Shown here: positions 1 through 8,500 of the stretch, one piece after another | Position numbering within the stretch: position 1 is the stretch's first letter | Layout of the letters: each line of letters starts with the position of its first letter | DNA from: RGIG4079 sp045576735 | GTDB taxonomy: Bacteria; Bacteroidota; Bacteroidia; Bacteroidales; Muribaculaceae | NCBI GenBank assembly: GCA_045576735.1 | Contig: JAZNGZ010000096.1 | Coordinates: forward strand, 1 to 20,056 | Direction of reading: 5' to 3' | DNA length: 20,056 nt | Notes under the pieces: generated by a model | Databases searched by the model: none | What the model saw: the letters and a program-made list of their open reading frames with translations, nothing else | Told to the model about the DNA's origin: nothing | Made by a program: the position numbers and the translations under genes

Positions 1-31
1 CCTTGCCCAGTCCTTTCTGTGACCCAAGGAG

Positions 32-931
32 TTGATTTATGACATTGTCTTCCTAAGCTGGCTTGGCCTCCGACTTAGGCAAATTGAGCAAAGCGGAGAA
101 ATACATTTGTCCGATGCAATTAGAAAAATTCTAATACCTTCGGACAAATGTTCTGGAGAGGTTATGATGTACAACCTCGATGTAGTAATCGCTGTCGGTT
201 ATCGTGTGAATAGTTATGAAGCAACTCAGTTCCGCATTTGGTCAACTCAGGTTCTGAAAGAGTACTTGACTAAAGGATTTGTGCTGGATGATGAGCGACT
301 GAAAGGAAAGAATGTTTTCGGGGCAGACTACTTCGATGATTTGCTTGACCGCATTCGTGAGATTCGCCTTTCGGAGCGTCGTTACTATCAAAAGATTACG
401 GACATATATAGTGAATGTAGTGCCGACTACGACAAGGATAGCGAAATAACCAAGCTATTCTTCAAGACGGTGCAGAATATGATGCACTATGCCGTAACGA
501 AACAGACTGCTGCCGAAATAATCTATGATCGCGCAGATGCAGAGCGTCCCCATATGGGACTTACTACTTGGAAGAACGCTCCCGATGGCAGAGTTATAAA
601 GTCTGATGTTACGATAGCCAAGAACTATCTTAGCGACAAGGAGGTTGAATCGCTAAATCTTTTGAGTAATGCTTTCATAGATATGGCTGAACTTCGAGCC
701 AGAGACCATATACTAATGACAATGGCTGACTGGAAAGATGTACTCAGTAGATATATGGAATTGAACAATAAAGCCTTGCTTCCAGATGCGGGGCGTATTA
801 CTCATGAGCAGGCCGAAGAAAAAGCGCTTACAGAATATGAGAAGTTCAGAGTAATACAAGATAGAGAAATTATGAGCGACTTCGACCGCCAGCTGAAATC
901 GCTATTTGATAGTAATGATTCTAGTAAATAA
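32..931 (+). CDS. RhuM-family protein, N-terminally truncated
   Basis: RhuM-family proteins (named after a Salmonella pathogenicity-island gene) are widespread in accessory regions of bacterial genomes; their biochemical role is not established. From about residue 16 to the end the 299-residue product fits the family: YNLDVVIAVGYRV at 47-59, TQFRIWSTQVLKEYL at 65-79, YFDDLLDRIREIR at 100-112, FFKTVQNMMHYA at 143-154, AAEIIYDRADA at 160-170, AKNYLS at 196-201 and MTMADW at 229-234. Full-length members are roughly 330-345 residues and begin with a winged-helix DNA-binding segment ('WLTQ...'), which is not present. The only upstream start is TTG at 32, and an in-frame TGA lies at 20-22; the next starts are ATG codons at 164 and 167. 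Residues 1-15 do not resemble the family, so the 5' end appears deleted or rearranged. The family call is sure; whether it is expressed is not. Confidence 0.8.
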   Translation: MIYDIVFLSWLGLRLRQIEQSGEIHLSDAIRKILIPSDKCSGEVMMYNLDVVIAVGYRVNSYEATQFRIWSTQVLKEYLTKGFVLDDERLKGKNVFGADYFDDLLDRIREIRLSERRYYQKITDIYSECSADYDKDSEITKLFFKTVQNMMHYAVTKQTAAEIIYDRADAERPHMGLTTWKNAPDGRVIKSDVTIAKNYLSDKEVESLNLLSNAFIDMAELRARDHILMTMADWKDVLSRYMELNNKALLPDAGRITHEQAEEKALTEYEKFRVIQDREIMSDFDRQLKSLFDSNDSSK

Positions 932-953
932 TATTTAATCATTGAATAAACTG

Positions 954-980
954 CACAGGAGGGTTTATTGCCCTCCTGTG
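954..980 (+). terminator. Hairpin terminator after the RhuM-family gene
   Basis: A perfect 10-bp stem (cacaggaggg / ccctcctgtg) closes a 7-base loop, 23 bases after the stop codon, and is followed by the modest T-rich tail tcattt. Position and stem strength fit an intrinsic terminator. Confidence 0.75.
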
Positions 981-1220
981 TCATTTAAGTAGGAATCATC
1001 TAAACATCAACATCCTTCAGCGGTGCTCCATAGTTGCAATGGAGTCCAATAAAGCCGCGTTTGATGGATTGAAATTCCTGCCTTTCTTAATTCTTGTACT
1101 TGTTAATTTCAGTACATAGGTTAGCAATGATTAACAACGATGCTTGCACAAACAAAAAGAGTGCAAACCGAATGCAAATACAAACGGGCTTGTAATTTGC
1201 TGAGGTGCAGTCTCTTTTAT

Positions 1221-1249
1221 GTAAAAATAGCACCCGTAAAGAGTGCTAT
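1221..1249 (-). terminator. Terminator of mnmE
   Basis: A 7-bp stem, atagcac (1227-1233) with gtgctat (1243-1249) around a 9-base loop, lies just past the mnmE stop. On the minus strand it is followed by a T run (the aaaaa at 1223-1227 on the plus strand). This is the expected layout for an intrinsic terminator reading leftward. The rest of the 360-base gap between the RhuM gene and mnmE holds only the RhuM terminator and a short possible coding remnant at 1000-1086. Confidence 0.6.
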
Positions 1250-1291
1250 GTTAATCAGTTATTATCAGTCTAACTGTTTGATATTAATGAT

Positions 1292-2689
1292 TTACTTTCC
1301 AATGCAAAATCTTGAGAAGATTGAGGTGAGGATGTCTTGGGTGGTGATGGTGCCGGTGATTTCGCCGAGGTGGTGGAGGGTTTCGCGTACGTCTTGGGCT
1401 ATGAAGTCGCCCGAAATGCCCATGTTTATTCCGTCGATGGCGCGTGCTATCGATTCGCCGGCGCGTGTGAGCGCTTGGTAGTGGCGTGCGTTGGTCACCA
1501 TCACTTCGCCGGGGGCTATGTCGGCACTGCCCGATGCGTTGATGAGGTGTTGTTGTAATGCGTCAATCTCGTCGCCTCGTTGTGCCGAAATTGGTGCCAC
1601 AATGGCTACTTCGGGGAGTATTTCCATAAGAGCCGACTGCAATGCTTCGACGTTCTCGGCGTTGATGTCGATTTTGTTGAGAGCCACGATGATTGGTTGG
1701 TCGGGCGAGGTGTGAGGCAATACGCGTTGAGCCACCGATGAGAGTTGTCCGGGCGTGGTTGCACTGTCTATCACCCACAACACTATGCGTGCGTCGGTGA
1801 GTTTGCTAATGGTGCGTTCGATGCCGAGCGATTCAATCACGTCGGTTGTTTCGCGTAGTCCGGCTGTGTCGATGAAGCGGAAAAGTGTGTCGCCAATCTC
1901 GATAGTGTCTTCAATCACGTCGCGAGTGGTGCCGTGAATGTCGCTCACGATTGCACGTTCTTCGTGAAGCAATCGGTTGAGCAAGGTTGATTTGCCGGCA
2001 TTTGTTTCGCCCACGATAGCTACAGGCACGCCGTCTTTGATGGCTGCTCCGGTGGCAAAGGTTGATGCTAATCGGGTAACTACTGAGTGAATTTCTTGTG
2101 CTATTTCAAGGAGTTTATGACGAGAGGCAAACTCCACGTCCTCTTCCGAGAAATCGAGTTCGAGTTCGAGCAAAGAGGCGAGGTTGAGCAGTTGGTCGTG
2201 AAGGTCGGTCAATCGGCGAGAGAAGTCGCCACGCATCTGACTTATGGCAATGCGATGAGCGGCGCGCGATGATGATGCGATTACGTCGGCCACGGCTTCG
2301 GCTTCGGCAAGATCCATGCGACCATTGGCAAAGGCACGACGTGTAAACTCGCCGGCATCGGCAATGCGACAGCCGGTGCGCACGAGCAGGTTGATAAGTT
2401 CGCGTTGCACCCAACGAGAGCCATGCACGGCAATTTCTACCACATCTTCGCCGGTAAAAGAGCGAGGGTTGCGAAACACCGTTGCCACGGCTTGGTCAAT
2501 GGCTTCGCCTTGCTCGTCGACGATAGTGCCGAGGTGGGCAGTGTGGGAATCGGCGTTGGATAGTGATTTTCCTTTCCATATTTTATCAACAAGCGTGATG
2601 GCGTCTTTGCCACTCACACGAGCCACGGCAATGCCTCCCACACCGGCAGGAGTGGAGATGGCGCATATAGTATCATCGGTCATTATCAT
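1292..2689 (-). CDS. mnmE: tRNA uridine-5-carboxymethylaminomethyl modification GTPase MnmE
   Basis: MnmE works with MnmG to install the 5-carboxymethylaminomethyl group on the wobble uridine of several tRNAs, using 5,10-methylene-tetrahydrofolate and GTP; it is a cytoplasmic, potassium-dependent dimeric GTPase. The 465-residue product has normal length and all hallmarks: N-terminal folate-binding domain (DTICAISTPAGVGGIAVARVSG, residues about 6-27), a helical domain split by the G domain, G1 GETNAGKS at 227-234, G2 TTRD at 254-257, G3 DTAG at 274-277, G4 NKID at 338-341, and the C-terminal FCIGK motif (461-465) whose cysteine is needed for modification. ATG codons occur at 2689 and 2683; family alignment (usually only a few residues before DTI) cannot separate them. 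It is monocistronic, with its own terminator at 1221-1249 and a -7-like element at 2743-2750. No anomaly was seen. Confidence 0.98.
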   Translation of the reverse strand: MIMTDDTICAISTPAGVGGIAVARVSGKDAITLVDKIWKGKSLSNADSHTAHLGTIVDEQGEAIDQAVATVFRNPRSFTGEDVVEIAVHGSRWVQRELINLLVRTGCRIADAGEFTRRAFANGRMDLAEAEAVADVIASSSRAAHRIAISQMRGDFSRRLTDLHDQLLNLASLLELELDFSEEDVEFASRHKLLEIAQEIHSVVTRLASTFATGAAIKDGVPVAIVGETNAGKSTLLNRLLHEERAIVSDIHGTTRDVIEDTIEIGDTLFRFIDTAGLRETTDVIESLGIERTISKLTDARIVLWVIDSATTPGQLSSVAQRVLPHTSPDQPIIVALNKIDINAENVEALQSALMEILPEVAIVAPISAQRGDEIDALQQHLINASGSADIAPGEVMVTNARHYQALTRAGESIARAIDGINMGISGDFIAQDVRETLHHLGEITGTITTQDILTSIFSRFCIGK

Positions 2690-2742
2690 CGTTGTAGAGC
2701 GTTTTTTGTTGGCAAAAATGAGCCAACAGATATATTATAGTG

Positions 2743-2750
2743 CAAAGATA
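2743..2750 (-). promoter_or_regulatory. Possible -7 element upstream of mnmE
   Basis: The minus strand reads TATCTTTG, an exact match to the Bacteroidetes -7 consensus TAnnTTTG, about 55 bases before the mnmE start. No TTTG occurs at the usual 19-21 base spacing, so only half of the promoter is supported. Confidence 0.35.
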
Positions 2751-2873
2751 CACAATTATAATTCATAATGCATAATTCACAATGAGTAATTATTTGACTT
2801 AATGACATAAGAATATGTAATGACAATATTTTTTATTTTCCTTTTTATTGAGGGTTATATATTTGGTGTTTTT

Positions 2874-2944
2874 ACCCCTCCCGGCTCTGCCGTACTCCTC
2901 CTATCCACTGACGAGGCAGAAGGAGAGTTTGCCCACATATGGGC
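2874..2944. repeat. Palindromic intergenic repeat, REP-like
   Basis: This G+C-rich island in an A+T-rich gap contains CGGC-TCT-GCCG (2882-2892), pairing arms ctcct (2895-2899) and aggag (2921-2925), and the hairpin gccca-cata-tgggc (2931-2944). On the minus strand the core reads gtacggcagagccgggaggggt, split here as gtacggcagagcc + gggaggggt, a form I recall seeing between genes in many Bacteroidetes genomes. It has no open frame of note. It lies in the 387-base gap between the ATPase gene and mnmE; apart from the mnmE -7 element I see nothing else in that gap. Confidence 0.5.
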
Positions 2945-3060
2945 ATTTTGTGTTTTTCCTATTGACTGATGTGGGAAAGAACAAAATGTTCGGATTATTA
3001 GCATGTTAAGGAAAGAAAATGACTTATTTATTCTTTTTGAGCGTGCACCAATTGTGACGG

Positions 3061-3092
3061 TTGTTAAAAATAGCTATTATTTCTGTAATAGC
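3061..3092 (-). terminator. Terminator-like hairpin overlapping the ATPase stop codon
   Basis: GCTATTA (3073-3079) and TAATAGC (3086-3092) form a perfect 7-bp inverted repeat around a 6-base loop and contain the TAA stop at 3077-3079. On the minus strand it is followed by TATTTTTAAC. The stem is A+T-rich, so strength is uncertain. Confidence 0.45.
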
Positions 3093-4350
3093 CATTTCCA
3101 AAGAGGGATAACTTCAATGGTTATATTATCAATGATTATAGTGTCTTCTTCGTCAAAAGTGATAATAATGTGTCGAGAACAATTCAAAAAATTACTTAGT
3201 TTAACAAGTGCAGAAGTTTCACGACTAAACGTGTTTTTGTCTTCTGAATCATAAAGAGAAAGACACACTTGTATGGCCCACTCAACATCGGGTAAATAAA
3301 AATCGACTTCGATATTTTTGTTGTAGAAAAAAACGTTCTCGTCAGTGCCAAATTTTCGTAACAAATCTATTGCCACGATATTTTCCATAAGCGAACTGTG
3401 ATTTTCTATCGTGAGTAAATTTAATATGCCATTATCTATGAAATAATATTTTTTATTACTTTCCCTATCTATGAGTTTGTCAACAATATTTTTTATTGGA
3501 AATATCAAATATGCATCAGTTGAGTAATCAATATAGTTTATTATGGTATTTGTTGAGACTTTTACACCCACACTCTTGAGAGTGTTGGTCAATCGGGAAA
3601 AAGATATGGGCTGTTTAATACTCTCAGCCAATTTCTTAAACATCAGTCGCAGAGCGAATTTGTTTTCAATGTTGTTGCGCATGGCAATATCGTTTAGATA
3701 TATCTTCTGATATACTCCCATAAGATAGTCTTTTTTTGCAGCCATGCAGGCACTCTCAGGGAATCCGCCTCCCATAAAATAGGATTGCAAAAAACGTTGT
3801 ACTGCCGCTCGATTAGTAGTGGAGTTTTCCCACCCTGATTGTAGTTTGAGCTCATTGGCACTTAAATATTCGGCAAAATTATAAGGAAAAACTTCTTTGA
3901 TAATATATCTGCTACCAAGAGTCGTCGCTACATCTTTGCTGAGCATTTTGGCATTACTGCCTGTGATAAATACTTGGTATTTATTGTCGGCAAGTCGGCG
4001 AGCAAACTTATCCCATCCTGCAATATTCTGAATTTCATCTAAAAACAATATCGGTTTTTTTTCACTCATTGAATAGTGAACCTCTAATATTGTATTTAAA
4101 TCTTCAGTTGTCAGATCAATTAGACGTTCATCTTCAAAATTTAAATATAACATCTCGTCCCATGTCAATCCATTTGCCAATAGCGATTGAATGTGTTGAT
4201 ATAACAAAAATGACTTGCCGGCTCTAGAGCGCCTACGAGTACATAGTTTCCGTATTTATCAAATGTAATATTTCGATTGATAACCTTATGATTTTCAATT
4301 TCTCTGTAGTTGTCAACGATTATGTTTTTTAGGACGCTTTTTTGTATCAT
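3077..4350 (-). pseudogene. AAA ATPase with DUF4143 domain, frameshifted in Walker A
   Basis: This belongs to the DUF4143-type ATP-binding family (AAA ATPase plus C-terminal nuclease-like or helix-turn-helix region), common in Bacteroidetes and of unproven function. Two overlapping frames share the gene. The first (ATG at 4350) reads into GNYVLVGA and then goes out of frame, ending at 4165. The second resumes at FLLYQHIQSLL and runs to 3077 with PILFLDEIQN (Walker B), NKYQVFITGSNAKML (sensor-like), and the DUF4143 part (NYIDYSTDAYLIF, KKYYFIDNGILNLL). Restoring one base between 4226 and 4227 (minus strand gct c[g]t aga gcc ggc aag) gives GARRAGKS, an intact Walker A, and a continuous protein of about 424 residues, the usual family size. 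The remainder is undamaged, so the loss is recent, a sequencing error, or a rare programmed shift. Downstream fragments cannot bind ATP normally. A consensus promoter lies upstream. Confidence 0.88.
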
Positions 4351-4358
4351 AATTAATC

Positions 4359-4398
4359 TTGTTCTGTCGAGAGAACAAATATAGGCATTTTTTGTTCT
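4359..4398. promoter_or_regulatory. Candidate operator: repeated TTGTTCT half-sites
   Basis: TTGTTCT (4359-4365) and AGAACAA (4372-4378) form a perfect 7-bp inverted repeat with a 6-base spacer that overlaps the -7 element of the ATPase promoter. A third copy, TTGTTCT, lies at 4392-4398 between -7 and -33. Such spacing suggests binding by a dimeric regulator that blocks the promoter. No regulator gene is adjacent, so autoregulation by the ATPase family protein or control from elsewhere are both open. Confidence 0.45.
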
Positions 4399-4407
4399 AT
4401 GTACAAA
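4376..4407 (-). promoter_or_regulatory. Consensus Bacteroidetes promoter of the ATPase gene
   Basis: On the minus strand TTTG (plus-strand caaa at 4404-4407), a 20-base spacer, then TATATTTG (4376-4383) match the TTTG-N19-21-TAnnTTTG pattern exactly. The ATG at 4350 lies about 25 bases beyond the -7 box. The rest of the 326-base gap up to 4676 is A+T-rich and shows no gene. Confidence 0.7.
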
Positions 4408-4676
4408 ATAAAAGGTGAAAAAATGAAACTAAATATCAAAAAGATGATAAAAAGTGAATTAATAGAACTCCCTTGATTACACTATGAATATTCATGTTAT
4501 TCTAATTTTAGAAAATACATATGATTTACACATAATATGTAATTTGAGAAATTTCAAACCTATGCATAATCATAATATTGGTAAATTTTTGTACATATTT
4601 TCTCTGTCCTTGATTTTTTAAATCAAAGAATAAGGTTTTGTGCATATTATCGGTGAATTTCGAAATGCAGGTGGTA

Positions 4677-5486
4677 TTATTTCTTCTTTTTGAGGGTGCT
4701 CCAATAGTGGAATTTGCATTGCGATTCCACTTCGTTTTCAATCTCGTCGGGGAGTGAAGAGAAGAAGTCGAGGCCGGTGATGCGTTCAACTTCGTCGATG
4801 CTCACAGCCGCAGCTTGCATTCCACCCGGCACTTTGCTATTGGGCATGATAAAGCCTATGCCACGAGGATTGTCGACATATGGTGAGAGTATCACTTTGA
4901 AAAAGCGTTGAGGCACGGCTACGCGTGAGTCTCCAATATATTCTTCGATGGGGTCGGTGAGCACCGGACCACACACAATGATTATTGCACTATCAATTTC
5001 GGCCCATTGACGACATTTCTCTTCAAGACTTTTCCATGCACCGGTGTTGAGTGCCTTTGCTTGCGGACACATGTTGGTCATATAGAATGATTCGTCCATG
5101 GCTTCTTTGCTCCATTTCATGTCGCCGGCAGGAGCCATGTGGCCACGGTCGTAGCCCGAGTAAGAATAGTCCCATTTTTCGGCCGAGCCAGCAACATTAT
5201 CATCGCCACGAAAATTGTCTTTTCGTGGGTGAGTACCTTCCACTTCGGTGCCGGTAAGTTCCCAAACAACCCAATTGGGGACATGCATTTTGCTATTAAA
5301 TGATAATGTGTAACCTTCATATTTCACTATTTGGCTAGGAAGAGAGCTTGGTGTGTTTACTTTTTCAAGGTCGCCATATTTTTGAGAACTTTTTTGAGTG
5401 TAGTCGTCGGAATTAGCAATTGCGCAACTGCTACAAAATATAATTGCCAAAAATAAAGTTACTATTGAAGTTATCTTTGAAAACAT
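4677..5486 (-). CDS. Exported DNA/RNA non-specific endonuclease
   Basis: Member of the NUC/EndA (beta-beta-alpha metal) family of DNA/RNA non-specific endonucleases, which use Mg2+ and a histidine base to cut nucleic acid without sequence preference. In the 269-residue form given here, the motif DRGHMAP sits at about residues 113-119 with the catalytic His, and the Mg2+-ligand Asn lies in TNMCPQ at about 137-142. Other family marks are VWELTG, AWKSLEEKCRQWA, VCGPV, PQRFFKVIL and IDEVERITGLDFF. The N-terminus has a lysine, a hydrophobic stretch, and FCSSCAIA, which could be a lipobox-like site or an AIA signal peptidase I site; either way it is exported. Starts: ATG 5486 puts the signal peptide at the N-terminus; ATG 5519 is possible; TTG 5549 is unlikely because a -7-like TAATTTTG overlaps it at 5547-5554. 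It is 111 bases downstream of metH. Nucleic-acid scavenging or DNA degradation outside the cell is inferred. Confidence 0.92.
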   Translation of the reverse strand: MFSKITSIVTLFLAIIFCSSCAIANSDDYTQKSSQKYGDLEKVNTPSSLPSQIVKYEGYTLSFNSKMHVPNWVVWELTGTEVEGTHPRKDNFRGDDNVAGSAEKWDYSYSGYDRGHMAPAGDMKWSKEAMDESFYMTNMCPQAKALNTGAWKSLEEKCRQWAEIDSAIIIVCGPVLTDPIEEYIGDSRVAVPQRFFKVILSPYVDNPRGIGFIMPNSKVPGGMQAAAVSIDEVERITGLDFFSSLPDEIENEVESQCKFHYWSTLKKKK

Positions 5487-5597
5487 ATTTGTTTCAACTT
5501 TATGAAAAATATTATTCATTATTTTGTGTATTAAATTAGTGCTTAGCAAAATTATAAATAAAATAGTGTGTAATGAATATATTTAGTATTAAAAATG

Positions 5598-8500
5598 TTA
5601 AATGATGAAATATCGAGCGTGGGGGTGTGATATAATGTATCCGGTTGTAGACGCCACAGGGTATAAAGCTCCGTTCTCGGAGAGAGAGATTCCTATTTCA
5701 GAGTATTTCAGCACTTTGTCGGCAACGAAAACTAGTCGTTGGTCGGGAAGGGAGGAATATCCTATCGCCGGACGTATTCCTTTTGCAGTAAATCCCCATA
5801 AAGATTCTCTTACAGTGTGATATGTGCATTCGGTAGCAGCTTCGGCCAATCGGTCGGCAAGAGCTTGATAGAGCAGCGCTTTGAATTCGTCACCGGCTTC
5901 ACGTTTTTTGTTGATAATCTCTTGCAATTTCAAGCCCGCGGTGACTGCAAATGCGCCAATCCAATCACATAATTGGTCGTTCTTTTCGATGGGTTTGATG
6001 TAATCGGCAAGAGACAATAGAGGTGCTTCGCCGTGCAACTGTCGAGGGGTAGGGAGGACGTATTCGGTATCATTATGACGATATATGATATCTTCGTTGT
6101 CGCTTCCGGCAGGCATTAACACCACGCGGGCGGTCAACCCATCGGGCAATTCTTTTTCGAGATAATCGAGCGCACGATTAGCCTCTTTGTATAGTTGCAT
6201 GGCTTCGGCTGCTTTTCCTCGATGCTCTTGAGGAACAGCGGCAAGCCATTGAGCCCGGCAATGGTCGCATCCATTTAAATTGGCAATCTCGGCAAACGAT
6301 GCATCGAGTTTCCACACCGCAAAAAACGCTCTCCAATTAATTAAGTGGCGAATTTGACTCACTTTAATTGATATGTCGTGTTGTCCGAGTTGCTTGGGAG
6401 TGATAGGTTCGACGTCAGTTCCATATTCGAATTTGAGTTTTCGAGCTTCTTCGATTGAAATAGAGGGTGATGACAGTGCGTGTTCTTGTCGTAACACTTG
6501 TTGACGTGCATAATGATTAGCAATGAATTCATCGGAGCGGTTTTCGTCGGTCAGAGCTTCGATTTCGGCTGGAATCATAGCGGCATCTTTGATGTAAACC
6601 ACAGGGTGGTTATAGCAAGGTGCTATTTTTACGGCAGTGTGCATTTCTGAAGCGGTGGCACCACCTATGAGAAGTGGAATTGACATATGGTGTTGCTCCA
6701 TGAGTCGCGCCACATGGCACATTTCGTCGAGTGAAGGGGTGATGAGTCCGCTAAGGGCGATGAAGTCGGCGTTGACCTCATTAGCTTTGGCAATAATATC
6801 TTCGGCAGGCACCATCACACCCATGTCGATAACATCATATCCATTACATGATAGAATTACCGCAACAATGTTTTTGCCAATATCGTGCACGTCGCCTTTC
6901 ACCGTGGCAAGGACGATTTTTTTTGAGTTGAGAGTTGAGGTTTGATGGTTGAGAGTTTTTTCCTCTTCAATTATTGGAGTGAGAATGTCGACGGCGCGTT
7001 TCATAGTTTGCGCGCTTTTCACTACTTGAGGTAGAAACAGTTTCCCCTCGGCAAAAAGTTGTCCCACTTTGTTCATCGCCGGCATCAACACATCGTTTAT
7101 AATGCCTATGGGAGATTCATTTTGTGATAGGATGTCGTGTAATGGAGTCGTCATGTCGTCGGCACTCCCTTTAATCAAAATCTGCTCGATGCGTTGTTGT
7201 GGAGAGAGGGACTCAGTGACGACATTGACGATGGAGGCTGATTTCTCGCCGCTTTTTTCGGCTTTGACTCGTTGCGCTACTTCAATGAGTCGAGCAGTAG
7301 CCTCTTCATCGCGGTTGAACAAAACGTCTTCGATAGCGTTTCTCACATCGTGAGGAATTTCATCGACCGGCATCAATGACGCCGCGTTGACGATAGCCAT
7401 GTCCATACCTACTTTTATGGCATGATACAAGAACAATGCGTGCATCGCTTCGCGAATATAGTTGTTGCCGCGGAATGAGAATGAGAGGTTGCTCACACCA
7501 CCACTCACCTTGGCTCCGGGCAGATTCTGTTTTATCCATTTAGTGGCATTGATGAAATCTACGGCATAGCTGTTGTGTTGCTCTATGCCTGTTGCCACTG
7601 CAAGTATATTAGGGTCAAAAATTATGTCGTAGGCATTAAATCCCACTTTGGAGGTGAGAATGTTGTAAGCGCGACTGCATATGTCTATGCGTCGTTGGTA
7701 TGTGTCGGCTTGCCCATCTTCATCAAATGCCATTACCACCACGGCAGCCCCCATTTCACGAATGTGTAGCGCTTTGGCAACAAATGCATCTTCGCCTTCT
7801 TTTAGGCTTATTGAGTTGACGATGGGCTTGCCTTGAACGAGTTTTAATGCTGAAGTGATGACCTCCCATTTAGAAGAGTCAATCATAAACGGCACTCGTG
7901 CGGTTTGTGGCTCAGAACCTAATTTGGTTATGAACTGTGCCATTTCTTTCTCGGCATCGAGCATGGCATCGTCCATGTTTATGTCGATAATTTGTGCACC
8001 GGCATCTACTTGAGTTTCTGCTATCTGTAGTGCCTCACTTATGTTGCCTTCATTGATGAGTCGTAAAAATTTGCGACTCCCTGCCACGTTGCATCGTTCG
8101 CCTACGTTCACAAAGTTACGCTCGGGACTAATCTCCATAGCTTCAAGTCCGGCAAGAACGCATTGAGAGTTGGGCGTTTTTATCTCTTTTATCTTTCCGC
8201 TGTTCTCTTTTACTGTTTCGGCAATTGCTTTGATGTGGGCCGGGGTGGTGCCACAGCAACCGCCTATGATGTTAACCCATCCGTTTTTGATTATTGGTGC
8301 GACTTTTTGCGCCATTGTTGCCGGAGTTTCGTCATATTCACCCATCTCATTGGGTAATCCGGCATTTGCGTGCATGCTCACTGCAAATGGTATTGATTGC
8401 AACGCTTCGATGTGAGGAGTCATGGTGTCGGGACCAAATCCACAGTTGAGACCTATTGATAGGGGTTCGCAATGAGAAATAGACGCAATAAATGCTTCGA

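Noticed and set aside
1140..1481. Open frame of 113 codons on the plus strand
   Set aside because: It mostly overlaps the C-terminal part of mnmE on the opposite strand, covers the mnmE terminator, and has no domain or signal character.
2115..2414. Other long frames inside mnmE on both strands
   Set aside because: They overlap the fully supported MnmE reading frame and are rich in Arg, His and Ser in the way typical of shadow frames.
4610..4626. ttgattt/aaatcaa inverted repeat as the nuclease terminator
   Set aside because: The stem is pure A+T apart from one G-C pair, has a 3-base loop, and no T tract follows on the minus strand.
4526..4789. 87-codon minus frame overlapping the end of the nuclease gene
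   Set aside because: It shifts frame within the conserved nuclease C-terminus and then runs through A+T-rich non-coding DNA.
5487..5549. N-terminal extension of the nuclease from TTG 5549
   Set aside because: The TTG overlaps a -7-like element, and the signal peptide properly begins at the ATG at 5486.
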